A stretch of 64,000 nucleotides of DNA from Lentibacter algarum (GTDB lineage: Bacteria; Pseudomonadota; Alphaproteobacteria; Rhodobacterales; Rhodobacteraceae), in the NCBI RefSeq assembly GCF_040580765.1, contig NZ_CP158687.1, forward strand, positions 186,001 to 250,000, read 5' to 3'. Below the pieces are notes generated by a model, which saw only the letters and a list, made by a program, of their open reading frames with translations, did no database searches and was not told the origin of the DNA. Within the stretch, counting starts at the first letter, position 1. Each line of letters opens with the position of its first letter. The position numbers and the translations under genes are program-made. This document shows, piece after piece, positions 53,950-63,098 of the stretch.

Positions 53950-54327
53950 TCACTTCTTGGTTTGAAGGGTTTCCAGTGTCTCTCGGCGGTTTTCCGTCAG
54001 CTCTTCAATAGCAGTGTTGAGTTCGGCACGTTGTTTTTCGAGCTCAATGAGCTTGCCATCGGCCATGTCGATCCAGTGCTGGAGTTGGGCTTTTGTACCA
54101 TGCTCTTCGTAGACCAGCAGGAACTGGCGTATGTCTTCCAGAGGAAAGCCCCAGCGGCGGCCGCGCATGATCAGTGTCATGCGTGCGATCTCGCGAGCGG
54201 AGTAAAAGCGCGAGCGGCCTTCGCGCTCGGGCTGAAGCAATTCGATGTATTCATAGTAGCGTAACGTGCGCGGCGTTACGTCGAATTTGGCGCACATGTC
54301 TTTGAAGTTTAGCCGTGTGTCCGTCAT
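53950..54327 (-). CDS. Second MerR-family regulator
   Basis: The 125-residue protein starts at 54327 after GAGGAG; the longer frame from 54534 includes an unrelated 69-residue leader. The winged helix is [20 protein letters not shown] and RFYSAREIARMTLIMRGRRW, close to the neighbouring MerR protein (shared VTPRTLRxYE, RG+R+GFxLEDIRQ). The tail helix is NTAIEELTENRRETLETL. The pair is probably an ancient duplication; this copy lies between the operon and the divergent thioesterase gene and may regulate either. Confidence 0.88.
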   Translation of the reverse strand: MTDTRLNFKDMCAKFDVTPRTLRYYEYIELLQPEREGRSRFYSAREIARMTLIMRGRRWGFPLEDIRQFLLVYEEHGTKAQLQHWIDMADGKLIELEKQRAELNTAIEELTENRRETLETLQTKK

Positions 54328-54469
54328 TCTTAGTCTCCTCGCGCGGACCCTAGGGCGGTGTGGCAAAAGACACAAGACAGACAATTGCGGTGTTACTGCT
54401 TGCGAAGGGTGCGGCGGTCTGGAAGTATGTCGCCAACAGAGGCCAAGTGCCCGATGGAGCAAGCGCCCA

Positions 54470-54883
54470 ATGGATAAAACCAAAATTGCCAAACAGTTTA
54501 TTTCCGCGATCCCACACAGCCGCGCATTGGGCATGGAGCTGACGGATATTTCAGACGGCTACGCGCGAATTGAGATGCCTTATTCCGAGTCTCTTGTGGG
54601 CGATCCTGAGACAGGGGTGATCCATGGCGGTGCGGTGTCAGCGCTTATGGATACGTGCTGTGGTGCTGCGGCCATGAGCCATCCGAGCAACCCTGCGGGG
54701 ACGGCGACGATTGATTTGCGCATTGACTATATGCGCCCAGCGACGCCTGGCCAGACCATCGCTACGGAGGCGCATTGTTACCACATCACCCGCTCAGTTG
54801 CCTTTGTGCGGGCTACGGCAACGGATGATGATAAAGAGAATCCAGTGGCTACGGCCACAGGGGCCTTTACGGTGGAGCGCTGA
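54470..54883 (+). CDS. PaaI-type hotdog thioesterase
   Basis: The 137-residue protein from the ATG at 54470 has the hotdog fold of PaaI/YdiI thioesterases, including VIHGGAVSALMDTCCGAAA (the helix with the active-site region, GG/HGG motif) and RIDYMRPATPGQTI. The start follows GGAG by 11 bases; the frame runs upstream across the divergent MerR start without good sites. It is followed two bases later by a second hotdog thioesterase. The acyl-CoA substrate is unknown. Confidence 0.85.
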   Translation: MDKTKIAKQFISAIPHSRALGMELTDISDGYARIEMPYSESLVGDPETGVIHGGAVSALMDTCCGAAAMSHPSNPAGTATIDLRIDYMRPATPGQTIATEAHCYHITRSVAFVRATATDDDKENPVATATGAFTVER

Positions 54884-54885
54884 GC

Positions 54886-55398
54886 ATGGCTTACAAACGT
54901 CCCGAACCTGTGCAGGTTGTCAAACAACGCCGTGATGCGGCCTTGAGTGCGTTGGTGCACGGTGTGCCTTATATCAACTTTATGGGCATCGAATTTGACC
55001 GTCGGGGTGACGAGCTCACGGCTATTCTTCCTTATGATGATAAACTCATTGGCAACCCTTTGTTGCCAGCTCTTCATGGCGGGGCGATCTCCGGATTTAT
55101 GGAAGTGGCGGCTGTGATTGGGCTTGGCTGGTCTGTGCTTTGGGACGAGATTGAGCGCGGCGATCTGGACGCGGATGAAGTTGTTCAAGGGCATATGCCA
55201 CGGTTGCCAAAGACCATCGACTTTACCATCGATTATCTTCGCACGGGCCTGCCTCGAGATGCTTATGCGCGTGCAAAAGTGAATCGCTCTGGGCGGCGTT
55301 ATGCGAGCGTGCATGTCGAGGCGTGGCAAGACAATCGCAACCGCATTTTTGCGCAGGGCACGGGGCACTTCCTGATGCCGCCGCGGCGGGATGAGTGA
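54886..55398 (+). CDS. Second PaaI-type thioesterase
   Basis: The 170-residue hotdog protein has PLLPALHGGAISGFMEVAA with the HGG motif and the substrate-side strand FTIDYLRTGLPRDAYARA. It resembles the gene just upstream, so the two may form a heterodimer or hydrolyse different chain lengths. It starts two bases after the first and its end overlaps the MATE transporter start by eight bases (55391-55398), a sign of one transcript. Confidence 0.85.
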   Translation: MAYKRPEPVQVVKQRRDAALSALVHGVPYINFMGIEFDRRGDELTAILPYDDKLIGNPLLPALHGGAISGFMEVAAVIGLGWSVLWDEIERGDLDADEVVQGHMPRLPKTIDFTIDYLRTGLPRDAYARAKVNRSGRRYASVHVEAWQDNRNRIFAQGTGHFLMPPRRDE

Positions 55399-56719
55399 CG
55401 CGATAGGCGATAGAGAGATCACCCATCGTCGGGTGCTCAAGATCGCCATTCCCATTTTACTGGCAAATGTGACAATCCCTATTCTCGGCGCGGTGGATAC
55501 CGCTGTTGTTGGACAAATTCCAGACGCGGCGCCGATTGCGGCGGTGGGCGTGGGCGCTGTGATCATATCGGCCATCTACTGGGTCTTTGGCTTTTTGCGG
55601 ATGGGCACGACGGGCCTCACCAGCCAAGCAGCGGGACGCGGGGAAGCGGGCGAAGTGGCGGCGCTTTTGACGCGCGCCTTGATGATCGGAGTGGCGGGGG
55701 GGCTGTTCTTTGTGCTGATCCAGCCCTTGCTGATCTGGGGAGCCTTTCGCCTTTCGCCTGCGAGCGCGGAAGTCGAGGGGCTGGCGGAGACCTATATGCG
55801 AATTCGCATCTTCTCGGCGCCTGCTGCCATTGCGATGTATGGGATTACAGGTTGGTTGATTGCTCAGGAGCGCACGCGGGAAGTCTTGTGGATCCAACTT
55901 CTGATGAACGGGGTGAATGTCGGGCTTGATCTTGTTTTCGTCCTTTCGTTTGGCTGGGGTGTTGCTGGGGTCGCTTGGGCCACGTTTATTGCGGAATGGT
56001 CAGGGCTGGTGCTTGGGCTGTGGATGTGCCGCGCGGCGTTTGCCCATTCGGCTTGGCGCGATTGGGCGCGGGTGTTTGACCGTATCAAGCTCAAGCGGAT
56101 GGCTGTGGTGAACAGCGATATTCTGATCCGTTCGCTTTTGTTGCAGGGTATCTTTGTGTCGTTTCTGCTGCTGGGCGGGCGCTTTGGCGATGTGACTTTG
56201 GCGGCGAACCAAGTCTTGTTGCAGTTTCTGCACATCACAGGCTATGCGCTTGACGGATTTGCCTTTGCAGCCGAAGCGCTGGTGGGGCAGGCGTTTGGTG
56301 CTGCGGCTGTGGCGCGGGTGCGGCGCGCGGCGGTGCTGACCACCTATTGGGCGCTGGCGTTGGGCGTGCTCATGGCGCTGGCCTTCTGTCTCATGGGGCC
56401 GATGATCATCGATATTATGACCAAAGCGCCAGATGTGCAGCAAGAGGCGCGTCATTATCTGCCTTGGCTCATTGCGGCGCCTGTGATGATTGTCGGGCTG
56501 ACACAGTTTGACGGGATATTCATCGGGGCGACGCGCACGGCAGATATGCGCAACATGATGGCGATCGCCTTTGTGATCTATGTGCTCGCCGCTTGGGCCT
56601 TGATGCCACGCATGGAAAATCACGGTCTTTGGCTGGCGCTGCATATTTCGTTTATTGCTCGCGCGGGAAGCCTCGCCTTGCGCTACCCCGCTCTTGAGCG
56701 TGCGGCTAAAGCAGGCTGA
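55391..56719 (+). CDS. MATE-family efflux transporter
   Basis: The 442-residue inner-membrane protein has about twelve spans and the DinF/NorM family pattern: ILLANVTIPILGAVDTAVVG at the start, LRMGTTGLTSQAAGRGEAGE, and in the second half FAAEALVGQAFGAAAVARV. MATE proteins expel cationic drugs or metabolites with Na+ or H+. The substrate is not known. It overlaps the thioesterase gene and ends in a 14-base overlap with the convergent arsC-like gene. Confidence 0.9.
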   Translation: MSDAIGDREITHRRVLKIAIPILLANVTIPILGAVDTAVVGQIPDAAPIAAVGVGAVIISAIYWVFGFLRMGTTGLTSQAAGRGEAGEVAALLTRALMIGVAGGLFFVLIQPLLIWGAFRLSPASAEVEGLAETYMRIRIFSAPAAIAMYGITGWLIAQERTREVLWIQLLMNGVNVGLDLVFVLSFGWGVAGVAWATFIAEWSGLVLGLWMCRAAFAHSAWRDWARVFDRIKLKRMAVVNSDILIRSLLLQGIFVSFLLLGGRFGDVTLAANQVLLQFLHITGYALDGFAFAAEALVGQAFGAAAVARVRRAAVLTTYWALALGVLMALAFCLMGPMIIDIMTKAPDVQQEARHYLPWLIAAPVMIVGLTQFDGIFIGATRTADMRNMMAIAFVIYVLAAWALMPRMENHGLWLALHISFIARAGSLALRYPALERAAKAG

Positions 56720-57044
56720 GCACGGCCTCGGGCGGGCGGCCAATGACGGCTTTCTCCCCCGCAAACACAATCGGGCGCTCGATGAGCTTGGGAATGCGGG
56801 CCATGGCGGCGAAGAGTGCATCCTCGGAGCTGTCTTGGCTGAGGCTCTCTGCTTTGAACTCGGACTCGCCTGTGCGCATCATTTTAATGGGCGCGACGCC
56901 GAGAGCCTTTGCCGCGGCGCGCAGCTCGGCCTCTCTTGGGGCGTCAGTGAGGTAGAGGCGCACTGTCGGATCTTGGGCTTCAATCAGCGCGAGAGTTTGG
57001 CGCGACTTTGAGCAGCGAGGGTTGTGCCAAATGGTTAGATCCAT
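56706..57044 (-). CDS. ArsC-family arsenate reductase-like protein
   Basis: The 112-residue protein has the ArsC/Spx thioredoxin-like fold with the nucleophile cysteine in [15 protein letters not shown] (Cys11) and the conserved [15 protein letters not shown] tail, where arginine of the RPI/GRP motif helps bind substrate. Glutaredoxin-linked arsenate reductases need only this cysteine. Adjacent genes are pyrD and a MATE transporter, not an ars operon, so activity on arsenate is not certain (YffB-type members act otherwise). It overlaps the pyrD stop by ten bases. Confidence 0.85.
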   Translation of the reverse strand: MDLTIWHNPRCSKSRQTLALIEAQDPTVRLYLTDAPREAELRAAAKALGVAPIKMMRTGESEFKAESLSQDSSEDALFAAMARIPKLIERPIVFAGEKAVIGRPPEAVLSLL

Positions 57045-58093
57045 GCGTCACGCCCTGTTCCCACGGCATCGGCCACATTGGCGAAGCCGTCTTTTTCAAG
57101 CAGCGTATCAAGGCCTTGAGCGATCTCGCTGGCGAGGCTCAGGCCGTGATAAACGAGCGCTGTATAAAGCTGTACGGCAGACGCGCCTGCGAGGATTTTG
57201 GCGTAAGCTTGTTCGGCTGTGGCGATCCCGCCTACACCAACGAGGGGGAGCTTGCCTTCGGTGGCTTTGCTGAGCTTTGCAAGAACGCGTGTGGAGCGCT
57301 CAAAGAGCGGCGCGCCAGAAAGCCCGCCTGCCTCGGATTTGGCGGCGCTATGCAGGCCGTCGCGTGACAGGGTGGTGTTGGTTGCGATGATGGCACTCAG
57401 GCCTTGAGCGAGAGCAACATCGGCGATTTCGCTGATCTCTGTGTCGGTCAAGTCGGGGGCGATTTTGAGAAAGATGGGCAGAGGCTTTTTGAGCCAGTTG
57501 TTGGCCTCCATCACGCCTGCGAGCAGGGCCGAAAGCGCTTCAGCGCCTTGTAGATCGCGCAGCTTTTCTGTGTTGGGGGAGGAGACATTGACCGTGGCAA
57601 AGTCAAGATGCGCGCCGCAATAGCTGAGCACGCGGGCGAAGTCTTCGGCGCGGTTCTCGCTGTCTTTGTTGGCGCCAAGATTGAGGCCGATAACGGCGTC
57701 TTTCGGGCGATTTGCCAGCCGTGTGTTGGCGGCTTCCATGCCTTGGTTGTTAAAGCCGAAGCGGTTGATGGCGGCTTGGTCTTCGGTCAGGCGGAAAAGG
57801 CGGGGCTTGGGGTTGCCCGGCTGTGCGCGGGGTGTCACGGCGCCGACTTCAACAAAGCCGAACCCTGCGCGTGCGAGCGGGGCGAGCACCTCGGCATTTT
57901 TGTCAAAGCCCGCGGCGAGGCCGACCGGATTCGGCAGATTAAGGCCTGCAAGCGTGGTCGCCAAACGCGGCGATGTGACGGGACCAGACAGCGGCACGAG
58001 GCCGAGTTTGAGCGCAGATATGGCAAGGCCGTGGGCGCGCTCTGGATCAAAGGCGTGCATGGCTTTGAGTGCGAGGGCTTCGAGCTTAGTCAT
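57035..58093 (-). CDS. pyrD: Dihydroorotate dehydrogenase (quinone), class 2
   Basis: PyrD oxidises dihydroorotate to orotate in pyrimidine synthesis and passes electrons to membrane quinone. The 352-residue protein from the ATG at 58093 has a short N-terminal membrane-associating helix ([20 protein letters not shown]), [33 protein letters not shown], and the catalytic serine region [15 protein letters not shown], ending with [17 protein letters not shown]. It overlaps the DUF952 gene at its start (eight bases) and the arsC-like gene at its end. Confidence 0.95.
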   Translation of the reverse strand: MTKLEALALKAMHAFDPERAHGLAISALKLGLVPLSGPVTSPRLATTLAGLNLPNPVGLAAGFDKNAEVLAPLARAGFGFVEVGAVTPRAQPGNPKPRLFRLTEDQAAINRFGFNNQGMEAANTRLANRPKDAVIGLNLGANKDSENRAEDFARVLSYCGAHLDFATVNVSSPNTEKLRDLQGAEALSALLAGVMEANNWLKKPLPIFLKIAPDLTDTEISEIADVALAQGLSAIIATNTTLSRDGLHSAAKSEAGGLSGAPLFERSTRVLAKLSKATEGKLPLVGVGGIATAEQAYAKILAGASAVQLYTALVYHGLSLASEIAQGLDTLLEKDGFANVADAVGTGRDAWI

Positions 58094-58433
58094 CGGCCAA
58101 GGCCTCTTCGGGAAAGACATGAACGCCATCGACGAGCGGAAGCGGCCAATGCGCGACGACATCTGAAAGTTTCAGCTTGCGGTAAAGATGTGGGAAAAGA
58201 TCATCGCCACGCGAGACCTCCCATTCGAGGTCGTCATCGACGGCTTCGGCGTCAACCGCCAGTAGCACGAGGCCCTCTTCGCCGGCAAAGTGCTTTGCAG
58301 CGGTTTCTTGCGCCTGTGTTGGCGTTGAGAAATGCACATAGCCATCGGCTACATCAATCGGCGCGCCTTGGCTTTCGCCGTTTGCGCGCAGGGCCGCCCA
58401 TTCGGGGGCGCGGAATATCTTGAGGATCAGCAT
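58086..58433 (-). CDS. DUF952 domain-containing protein
   Basis: The 115-residue protein matches the DUF952 family: it starts [19 protein letters not shown], has [20 protein letters not shown], where the histidine and serine are the family signature, and ends [14 protein letters not shown]. Its role is unknown; some relatives have an ADP-ribosyltransferase-like fold. It is coupled to pyrD by overlap. Confidence 0.85.
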   Translation of the reverse strand: MLILKIFRAPEWAALRANGESQGAPIDVADGYVHFSTPTQAQETAAKHFAGEEGLVLLAVDAEAVDDDLEWEVSRGDDLFPHLYRKLKLSDVVAHWPLPLVDGVHVFPEEALADD

Positions 58434-58471
58434 GAGGCTGTGATGCCTTTTGGACGCGGATTGGTCAAGCG

Positions 58472-59449
58472 CTACTCTGTGCTGAGAAGCACCACCTCGA
58501 CGCGTCTGTTGGCTTCGCGGCCTTTGTCTGTGAGGTTGCTTACCACGGGGGAAAGATAACCCATACCTTCGGCTTCCATTTGTGCGGCGGGGATACCATG
58601 CGCGGAGGCGAGACGTTGCATGACTGATGTGGCGCGGCGCTTGGAAAGGGCTATGTTGCCCGAGAGCGAGCCGACTGTATCGGTATGGCCGACAAGAGCG
58701 ACTTTGCGGGTCGGGTTTGCGCGCAGGTATGTTGCAAGGGCCTCAAGGCTAGCAAAGGCACCTTGGCCAAGGTCGGATGAGCCTGTTTCAAAGGTCAGAT
58801 CAGAGAGGACAGCGTGGCCACGTGTTTCAAGCTCTGTCCCGATGGGGCCTTTGGGCTGGCGCGGGGTGACAACAGGCTGGGCGACAAGTGGTTCGCCACG
58901 TTCTGTGGCGAGCGGTGTTGCGCCTTCGGGGGTGACTTGGATGATCTGCACATAGCCTGCGGTGCTGTCGCGACTCACAAGAAGGGTGATATATTCGGAG
59001 GCAGCGCTGCCTTCGGGCATGCGTCTTGCGGTGAGGAAGATATAATCAAACAGATCTACGAACATGTCAGGCGCGGGCAAGACATCGGTTGAAAAACGGA
59101 AGTCAAAGCCACCGCAGAACCTGTCTTGGCATTTGAACAGAGGGTCAAAGCCTGCTGCGACTAAGCTTTCTTCAATCGGTGTGAGAATCTGTTGGGGTGT
59201 AATGCCTTGCTGTGGGATGCGATAGGCTTGTTTTGTAATGCGGCCCTGCACCTCGAACACAGGCAGAAGCCCTGCTGCGTAGGGCGCGACGGGGGCGGAA
59301 TAGCTCGCGGCGCTTTTGACGACTTCGCGGGTGAGGCGCGCGTTGGCAGGCAGCGCGAGAGCTTCGGCAAGAAGCGGCGCGGCGGTCAGACACATGAGCG
59401 CCAGAGCAGCGCTGAAAACGTTAGCGCGATTGCGCGTGATACTCGTCAT
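58472..59449 (-). CDS. OmpA-family outer-membrane/periplasmic protein
   Basis: The 325-residue protein has a signal peptide (NVFSAALALMCLTAAPLLAEA) and a C-terminal OmpA-like peptidoglycan-binding domain (RKVALVGHTDTVGSLSGNIA, LSKRRATSVMQRL, GREANRRVEVVLLS). The middle (residues 60-200) is a conserved-looking region with two cysteines (CQDRFCGG) that may form a disulfide. It probably links the outer membrane to the cell wall. The start at 59449 overlaps the upstream AhpD-like gene by 29 bases. Confidence 0.85.
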   Translation of the reverse strand: MTSITRNRANVFSAALALMCLTAAPLLAEALALPANARLTREVVKSAASYSAPVAPYAAGLLPVFEVQGRITKQAYRIPQQGITPQQILTPIEESLVAAGFDPLFKCQDRFCGGFDFRFSTDVLPAPDMFVDLFDYIFLTARRMPEGSAASEYITLLVSRDSTAGYVQIIQVTPEGATPLATERGEPLVAQPVVTPRQPKGPIGTELETRGHAVLSDLTFETGSSDLGQGAFASLEALATYLRANPTRKVALVGHTDTVGSLSGNIALSKRRATSVMQRLASAHGIPAAQMEAEGMGYLSPVVSNLTDKGREANRRVEVVLLSTE

Positions 59450-59990
59450 TTGGGCGCATATCTGTGGCGGAGGCCACACGGTTGGTCATGTTGTAAAAGC
59501 CTGCGACATTGGCAATGTCCCAGATGTCGCGGTCCGAAAAGCCTACGGCGCGCAGGGCCTCGCGGTCGGCCTCAACGATTGTGTAGCTGGCGACAGTGAT
59601 TTTCTCGGAAAAAGAGAGCATCGCGGTTTGGCGGGCGTCAAGATCGGCAGCACGCCAGTTCATCACCAGCATTTCACCAAGCATCGGATCACCCGAGAGC
59701 TGGCGAACAGCTTGGCCATGAGCTGTGAGGCAGTAAAAGCATTTGTTGATCGAGGAGACCGCGACGGCGATCATCTCGCGCTCAAGCTTGCTCAGGCCGC
59801 TTTGGGCGAGCATCAGGTCATTGTAGAGCGCTGTGAAGGCGTTGAGCTTGTCTATGTCAAAGGCATAGGCTTGCAGCACGTTTGGCACGAGGCCGAGCTT
59901 GTCCTGACAGATATCAAAGTATTTCTGCGTCTCGTCGGGGAGCGGATCAAGCATCGGAAGGTCAAGTGCAGTCGGTTGTTTATGGCTCAT
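59421..59990 (-). CDS. Peroxidase-related enzyme (AhpD/CMD family)
   Basis: The 189-residue protein belongs to the carboxymuconolactone-decarboxylase/AhpD superfamily, uncharacterised peroxidase-related branch. The redox motif is SINKCFYCLTAHGQAVR with the Cys-x2-Cys pair and the proton-relay histidine. In AhpD these cysteines reduce peroxiredoxin adducts. It is coupled by ATGA overlap to the GNAT gene upstream and overlaps the OmpA-like gene downstream. Confidence 0.85.
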   Translation of the reverse strand: MSHKQPTALDLPMLDPLPDETQKYFDICQDKLGLVPNVLQAYAFDIDKLNAFTALYNDLMLAQSGLSKLEREMIAVAVSSINKCFYCLTAHGQAVRQLSGDPMLGEMLVMNWRAADLDARQTAMLSFSEKITVASYTIVEADREALRAVGFSDRDIWDIANVAGFYNMTNRVASATDMRPNDEYHAQSR

Positions 59991-60721
59991 GTCTGGCCCT
60001 CTTTCTTCAAGCGGTAGTGATACTGTCCCACAGATGTCATGCCGAGGGAAGTGTAGAGCGCGTTGCCCGCCTGATTGGCTTGAGTGACCACAAGCGAGAT
60101 ATGGCTTGCCCCGTTGCGCGCGGCCCAGTGGGCGAGTTCGTACATGGCGAACTTGCCCATGCTTTGATGGCGCTGATGGGGCAAGACCTCAAGCGCATGA
60201 ACCATGGCGACACCGTCATGAATGGCACAAAATGCTGCGGCGGCAGGGTGATCATTGAGACGTCCGATGAGGCCTGTCTTTGGGCCTTGGGCGCGGTGCA
60301 TCACATCAATTCGGCCCTCAGTGATGCCGCCTTTGGCCCAGATGTCGAGCATGATTGCCAGTGGTTCCCATGCCAGAAGCGCGCAGATGCGCGGCGGGTG
60401 TTTCTCGGCAAAGATTGAAACGGGAGCGACGTAAGCTGTGACGGGGTCATGGATCACATAGCCTTGCTCTGCGAGGAGTGCATCGAGCGTCTCGTCGCCT
60501 TCGCGGATCATGAAGAGATTGGGCTGGCCCATCGCCTTCATCTGCGCTTCGGCTGTGGCGATATCCTCGACAGTGAAGGGGCCACGGGCGGTTGTGGCGC
60601 TGACGCGCTGGCCGCCGCCTGCGCCGCGCCGAAAGAGCCATGGGCCTGTCTGCATATATTCGGCGGCAGGCCATGTGCCATCGACCACATCATAGATTTT
60701 CTGGATGCTAGGGAGAGTCAT
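59987..60721 (-). CDS. GNAT-family N-acetyltransferase
   Basis: The 244-residue protein has a C-terminal GNAT domain: HALEVLPHQRHQSMGKFAMY supplies the acetyl-CoA pyrophosphate loop (Q/RxxGx-like), and ISLVVTQANQAGNALYTSLG the later motif. The N-terminal half is of the GNAT-like type. The start at 60721 overlaps the cinA-like stop (ATGA). Substrate unknown; it may acetylate an amino acid or protein N-terminus. Confidence 0.8.
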   Translation of the reverse strand: MTLPSIQKIYDVVDGTWPAAEYMQTGPWLFRRGAGGGQRVSATTARGPFTVEDIATAEAQMKAMGQPNLFMIREGDETLDALLAEQGYVIHDPVTAYVAPVSIFAEKHPPRICALLAWEPLAIMLDIWAKGGITEGRIDVMHRAQGPKTGLIGRLNDHPAAAAFCAIHDGVAMVHALEVLPHQRHQSMGKFAMYELAHWAARNGASHISLVVTQANQAGNALYTSLGMTSVGQYHYRLKKEGQT

Positions 60722-61440
60722 GCGGGGAATATCTCGGCGAGCTCGCACATGGCCTTGTCCAACAGAGGGCCATCAGAGCTGCGCATAACGATGTTTGCGC
60801 CGTATACGCCATTGTCTTGAAACGGGTAGGAGCCGATAGACAACGCGGGGTAGCGCGCGGCCAGATCAGCCAAGGGGCCTGCGATATCGCCTTCGCCGCG
60901 GTTGATGCGCAGGGTTTGGCTCAGCAGTGGCGCGCCGCCTGTGAGGGTCGGCAAGACCGTGGCGAGCATGGCTTGGAAGACAGACGGGACGCCGGCCATG
61001 ACATGAACATTGTTAAGTGTGAAGCCGGGCGCGACGGATACAGGGTTGTCAATAAGCGTCGCGCCATCAGGGATGCGCGCCATGCGCATACGGGCGGCGT
61101 TGAACTCTCGGCCGGTCTCTTCATAGAAGGCGGCGAGCAATGCGCGGGCATCATCGCGCACATCGATATGTGCGCCGAAGGCTTCTGCTATACAATCAGC
61201 GGTGATGTCATCATGGGTTGGGCCAATGCCGCCTGATGTGAACACTGTGTCATAAGCCGCAGAGAGCGCCTGAACCGCCGCGACAATAGCGGGGGCATCA
61301 TCAGACACAACACGGACCTCCGAAAGTGTGATGCCTGCTTTGGTTAGTTCGCCTGCGAGGTGATGCATATTGGCGTCGCGGGTGCGGCCTGAGAGAATCT
61401 CGTCGCCGATGACGAGCATTGCGGCTGTTGGGTTGCTCAT
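60718..61440 (-). CDS. CinA-like molybdopterin-binding domain protein
   Basis: The 240-residue protein has only the N-terminal MoCF_biosynth domain of CinA: MLVIGDEILSGRTRDANMHH, TSGGIGPTHDDITADCIAEA, and GVPSVFQAMLATVLPTL. The C-terminal nicotinamide-nucleotide amidase domain of full CinA is missing, a short form common in alphaproteobacteria. It may act in nucleotide repair (ADP-ribose pyrophosphatase) or molybdopterin chemistry. It diverges from sfsA, with starts 47 bases apart. Confidence 0.88.
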   Translation of the reverse strand: MSNPTAAMLVIGDEILSGRTRDANMHHLAGELTKAGITLSEVRVVSDDAPAIVAAVQALSAAYDTVFTSGGIGPTHDDITADCIAEAFGAHIDVRDDARALLAAFYEETGREFNAARMRMARIPDGATLIDNPVSVAPGFTLNNVHVMAGVPSVFQAMLATVLPTLTGGAPLLSQTLRINRGEGDIAGPLADLAARYPALSIGSYPFQDNGVYGANIVMRSSDGPLLDKAMCELAEIFPA

Positions 61441-61486
61441 GCGGTGTTCCTTGAAGCTTTGTTGGCTTGGGTATAGGCCGTATATC

Positions 61487-62185
61487 ATGCGCTTTCAAAC
61501 CCCACTTGAGCCTGCGACACTCTTGCGCCGCTATAAACGCTTTCTTGCTGATATCCGCTTCGCGGACGGACGCGAGGCAGTGGCGCATTGTGCAAATCCT
61601 GGCTCGATGATGGGGCTGGCCGAGACCGGCATGCGCATTTGGGTGGAGCCCAATGACGACCCCAAGAAAAAGCTCAAATATGGCTGGCGGCTTGTGGAGC
61701 ATGGTGGCGGGGATTTTACGGGGGTGGATACCTCTGCTGCGAACCGTGTTGTCAAGGCGGGGCTTGAGGCCCGCGCTATTGCCGGGCTTGAATATGATGG
61801 GGTGCGCCCTGAAGTGAAATACGGTGAAAAGAGCCGTGTAGACTTTCTGCTGCAAGGTGGTGCACGTGATATTTATCTTGAGGTGAAATCGGTCACGCTG
61901 ATGCGGACCGCAGGGCTTGCCGAATTCCCAGACTCTGTCACTGCGCGGGGACTGAAGCATTTGCAGGAGCTGACTACGATGGTCTCGCAAGGGCATCGGG
62001 CTGTGCTTTTGTTTCTAGTCCAGCGCACGGATGCGAAAGTGGTGAGCGTGGCGGGAGATATTGATGCGGCTTATGCAGCTGGGTTGCGCGCGGCTCTGGC
62101 GGCGGGCGTCGAGGCTCTGGCGTATGATTGTGTGATTGACCTGCAAGGTATCACCCTTGGAAAGCCGTTGGATTTTCAGTTTTGA
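61487..62185 (+). CDS. sfsA: SfsA, sugar fermentation stimulation/DNA-RNA nuclease-like protein
   Basis: The 232-residue protein matches SfsA along its length: RRYKRFLADIRFADGREAVA, HCANPGSMMGLAETGMRIWV, KYGEKSRVDFLLQGGARDIY and YLEVKSVTLM. The GxxNPGSM and DFLL...EVKSV motifs form the predicted PD-(D/E)XK-type nuclease site. The physiological role is not clear. The start is taken at 61487, close to the divergent cinA-like start; the frame before it lies antisense to that gene. Confidence 0.92.
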   Translation: MRFQTPLEPATLLRRYKRFLADIRFADGREAVAHCANPGSMMGLAETGMRIWVEPNDDPKKKLKYGWRLVEHGGGDFTGVDTSAANRVVKAGLEARAIAGLEYDGVRPEVKYGEKSRVDFLLQGGARDIYLEVKSVTLMRTAGLAEFPDSVTARGLKHLQELTTMVSQGHRAVLLFLVQRTDAKVVSVAGDIDAAYAAGLRAALAAGVEALAYDCVIDLQGITLGKPLDFQF

Positions 62186-62283
62186 ACTGTTGCTGCGCAC
62201 GGGGCTTGAGGCTTGGGGTGGCCCTTGGGCTTGATCCGATTTATGTAGAGCCAAAGTGATCAGATATAGATGAGGCCAGCACC

Positions 62284-63096
62284 GTGGGTGAGAAGCATAA
62301 CGGACCAGTGACGAGAGACGGTATTCGCATTCATAGCGAGGCCGATTTTGCAGGGATGCGCGCGGCGGGGCGCTTGGCAGCAGACATTCTGGACCGCATT
62401 GGCGAGCATGTTTTTGTTGGACAGAGCACAGCTGAGATTGACCGTATCGTTGAGGACATGGTCAATGCGGCGGGAGCCAAATCAGCCACCATCGGCTATA
62501 AAGGCTATGAACACGCGAGCTGTATTTCGATTAACCATGTGGTGTGTCACGGCATCCCCTCAGACAAAAAGCTCAAGGATGGCGACATTCTCAACATCGA
62601 TGTGACGGTGATTGTTGACGGCTGGTTTGGCGATACAAGCCGAATGTTTGTGGCGGGTAAACTTGGCCGCAAGGCGGAACGTCTGATCGAGATTACCCAT
62701 GAAGCGCTGTTCAAGGGGATTGAAGCGGTCAAGCCTGGCAACACTTTTGGCGATATTGGCTACGCGATCCAGAGCTTTGTTGAAGCGCAGCGCATGTCAG
62801 TGGTGCGCGACTTCTGTGGGCACGGGCTTGGCACTGTGTTTCATGCGCCGCCAAATGTTTTGCATTACGGGCGCGAAGGCACGGGGCCTGTTTTGGAGGA
62901 GGGTATGTTCTTTACCATCGAGCCGATGGTGAACCTTGGGCGGCCTGAAACCAAAGTTCTGGCGGACGATTGGACGGCTGTGACGCGGGACAAGTCTCTC
63001 AGCGCGCAGTTTGAGCACTCGATTGGCGTGACTGCGACGGGCTATGAGATCTTTACCCTGTCGCCTGCTGGGCGGTTTCACCCGACGTATGGCTAG
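62284..63096 (+). CDS. map: Methionine aminopeptidase type I
   Basis: The enzyme removes N-terminal methionine from new proteins. The 270-residue protein has the metal site of type I MAP: His in NHVVCHGIPSDKKLKDGD, Asp pair in NIDVTVIVDGWFGDTSRMF, His in FCGHGLGTVFHAPPNVLHYG, Glu in FFTIEPMVN and QFEHSIGVT. It starts with GTG at 62284. A short N-terminal extension (GEKHNGPVTRDGIRI) is usual in roseobacters. It follows sfsA by 98 bases and may be in the same transcript. Confidence 0.95.
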   Translation: MGEKHNGPVTRDGIRIHSEADFAGMRAAGRLAADILDRIGEHVFVGQSTAEIDRIVEDMVNAAGAKSATIGYKGYEHASCISINHVVCHGIPSDKKLKDGDILNIDVTVIVDGWFGDTSRMFVAGKLGRKAERLIEITHEALFKGIEAVKPGNTFGDIGYAIQSFVEAQRMSVVRDFCGHGLGTVFHAPPNVLHYGREGTGPVLEEGMFFTIEPMVNLGRPETKVLADDWTAVTRDKSLSAQFEHSIGVTATGYEIFTLSPAGRFHPTYG

Positions 63097-63098
63097 GG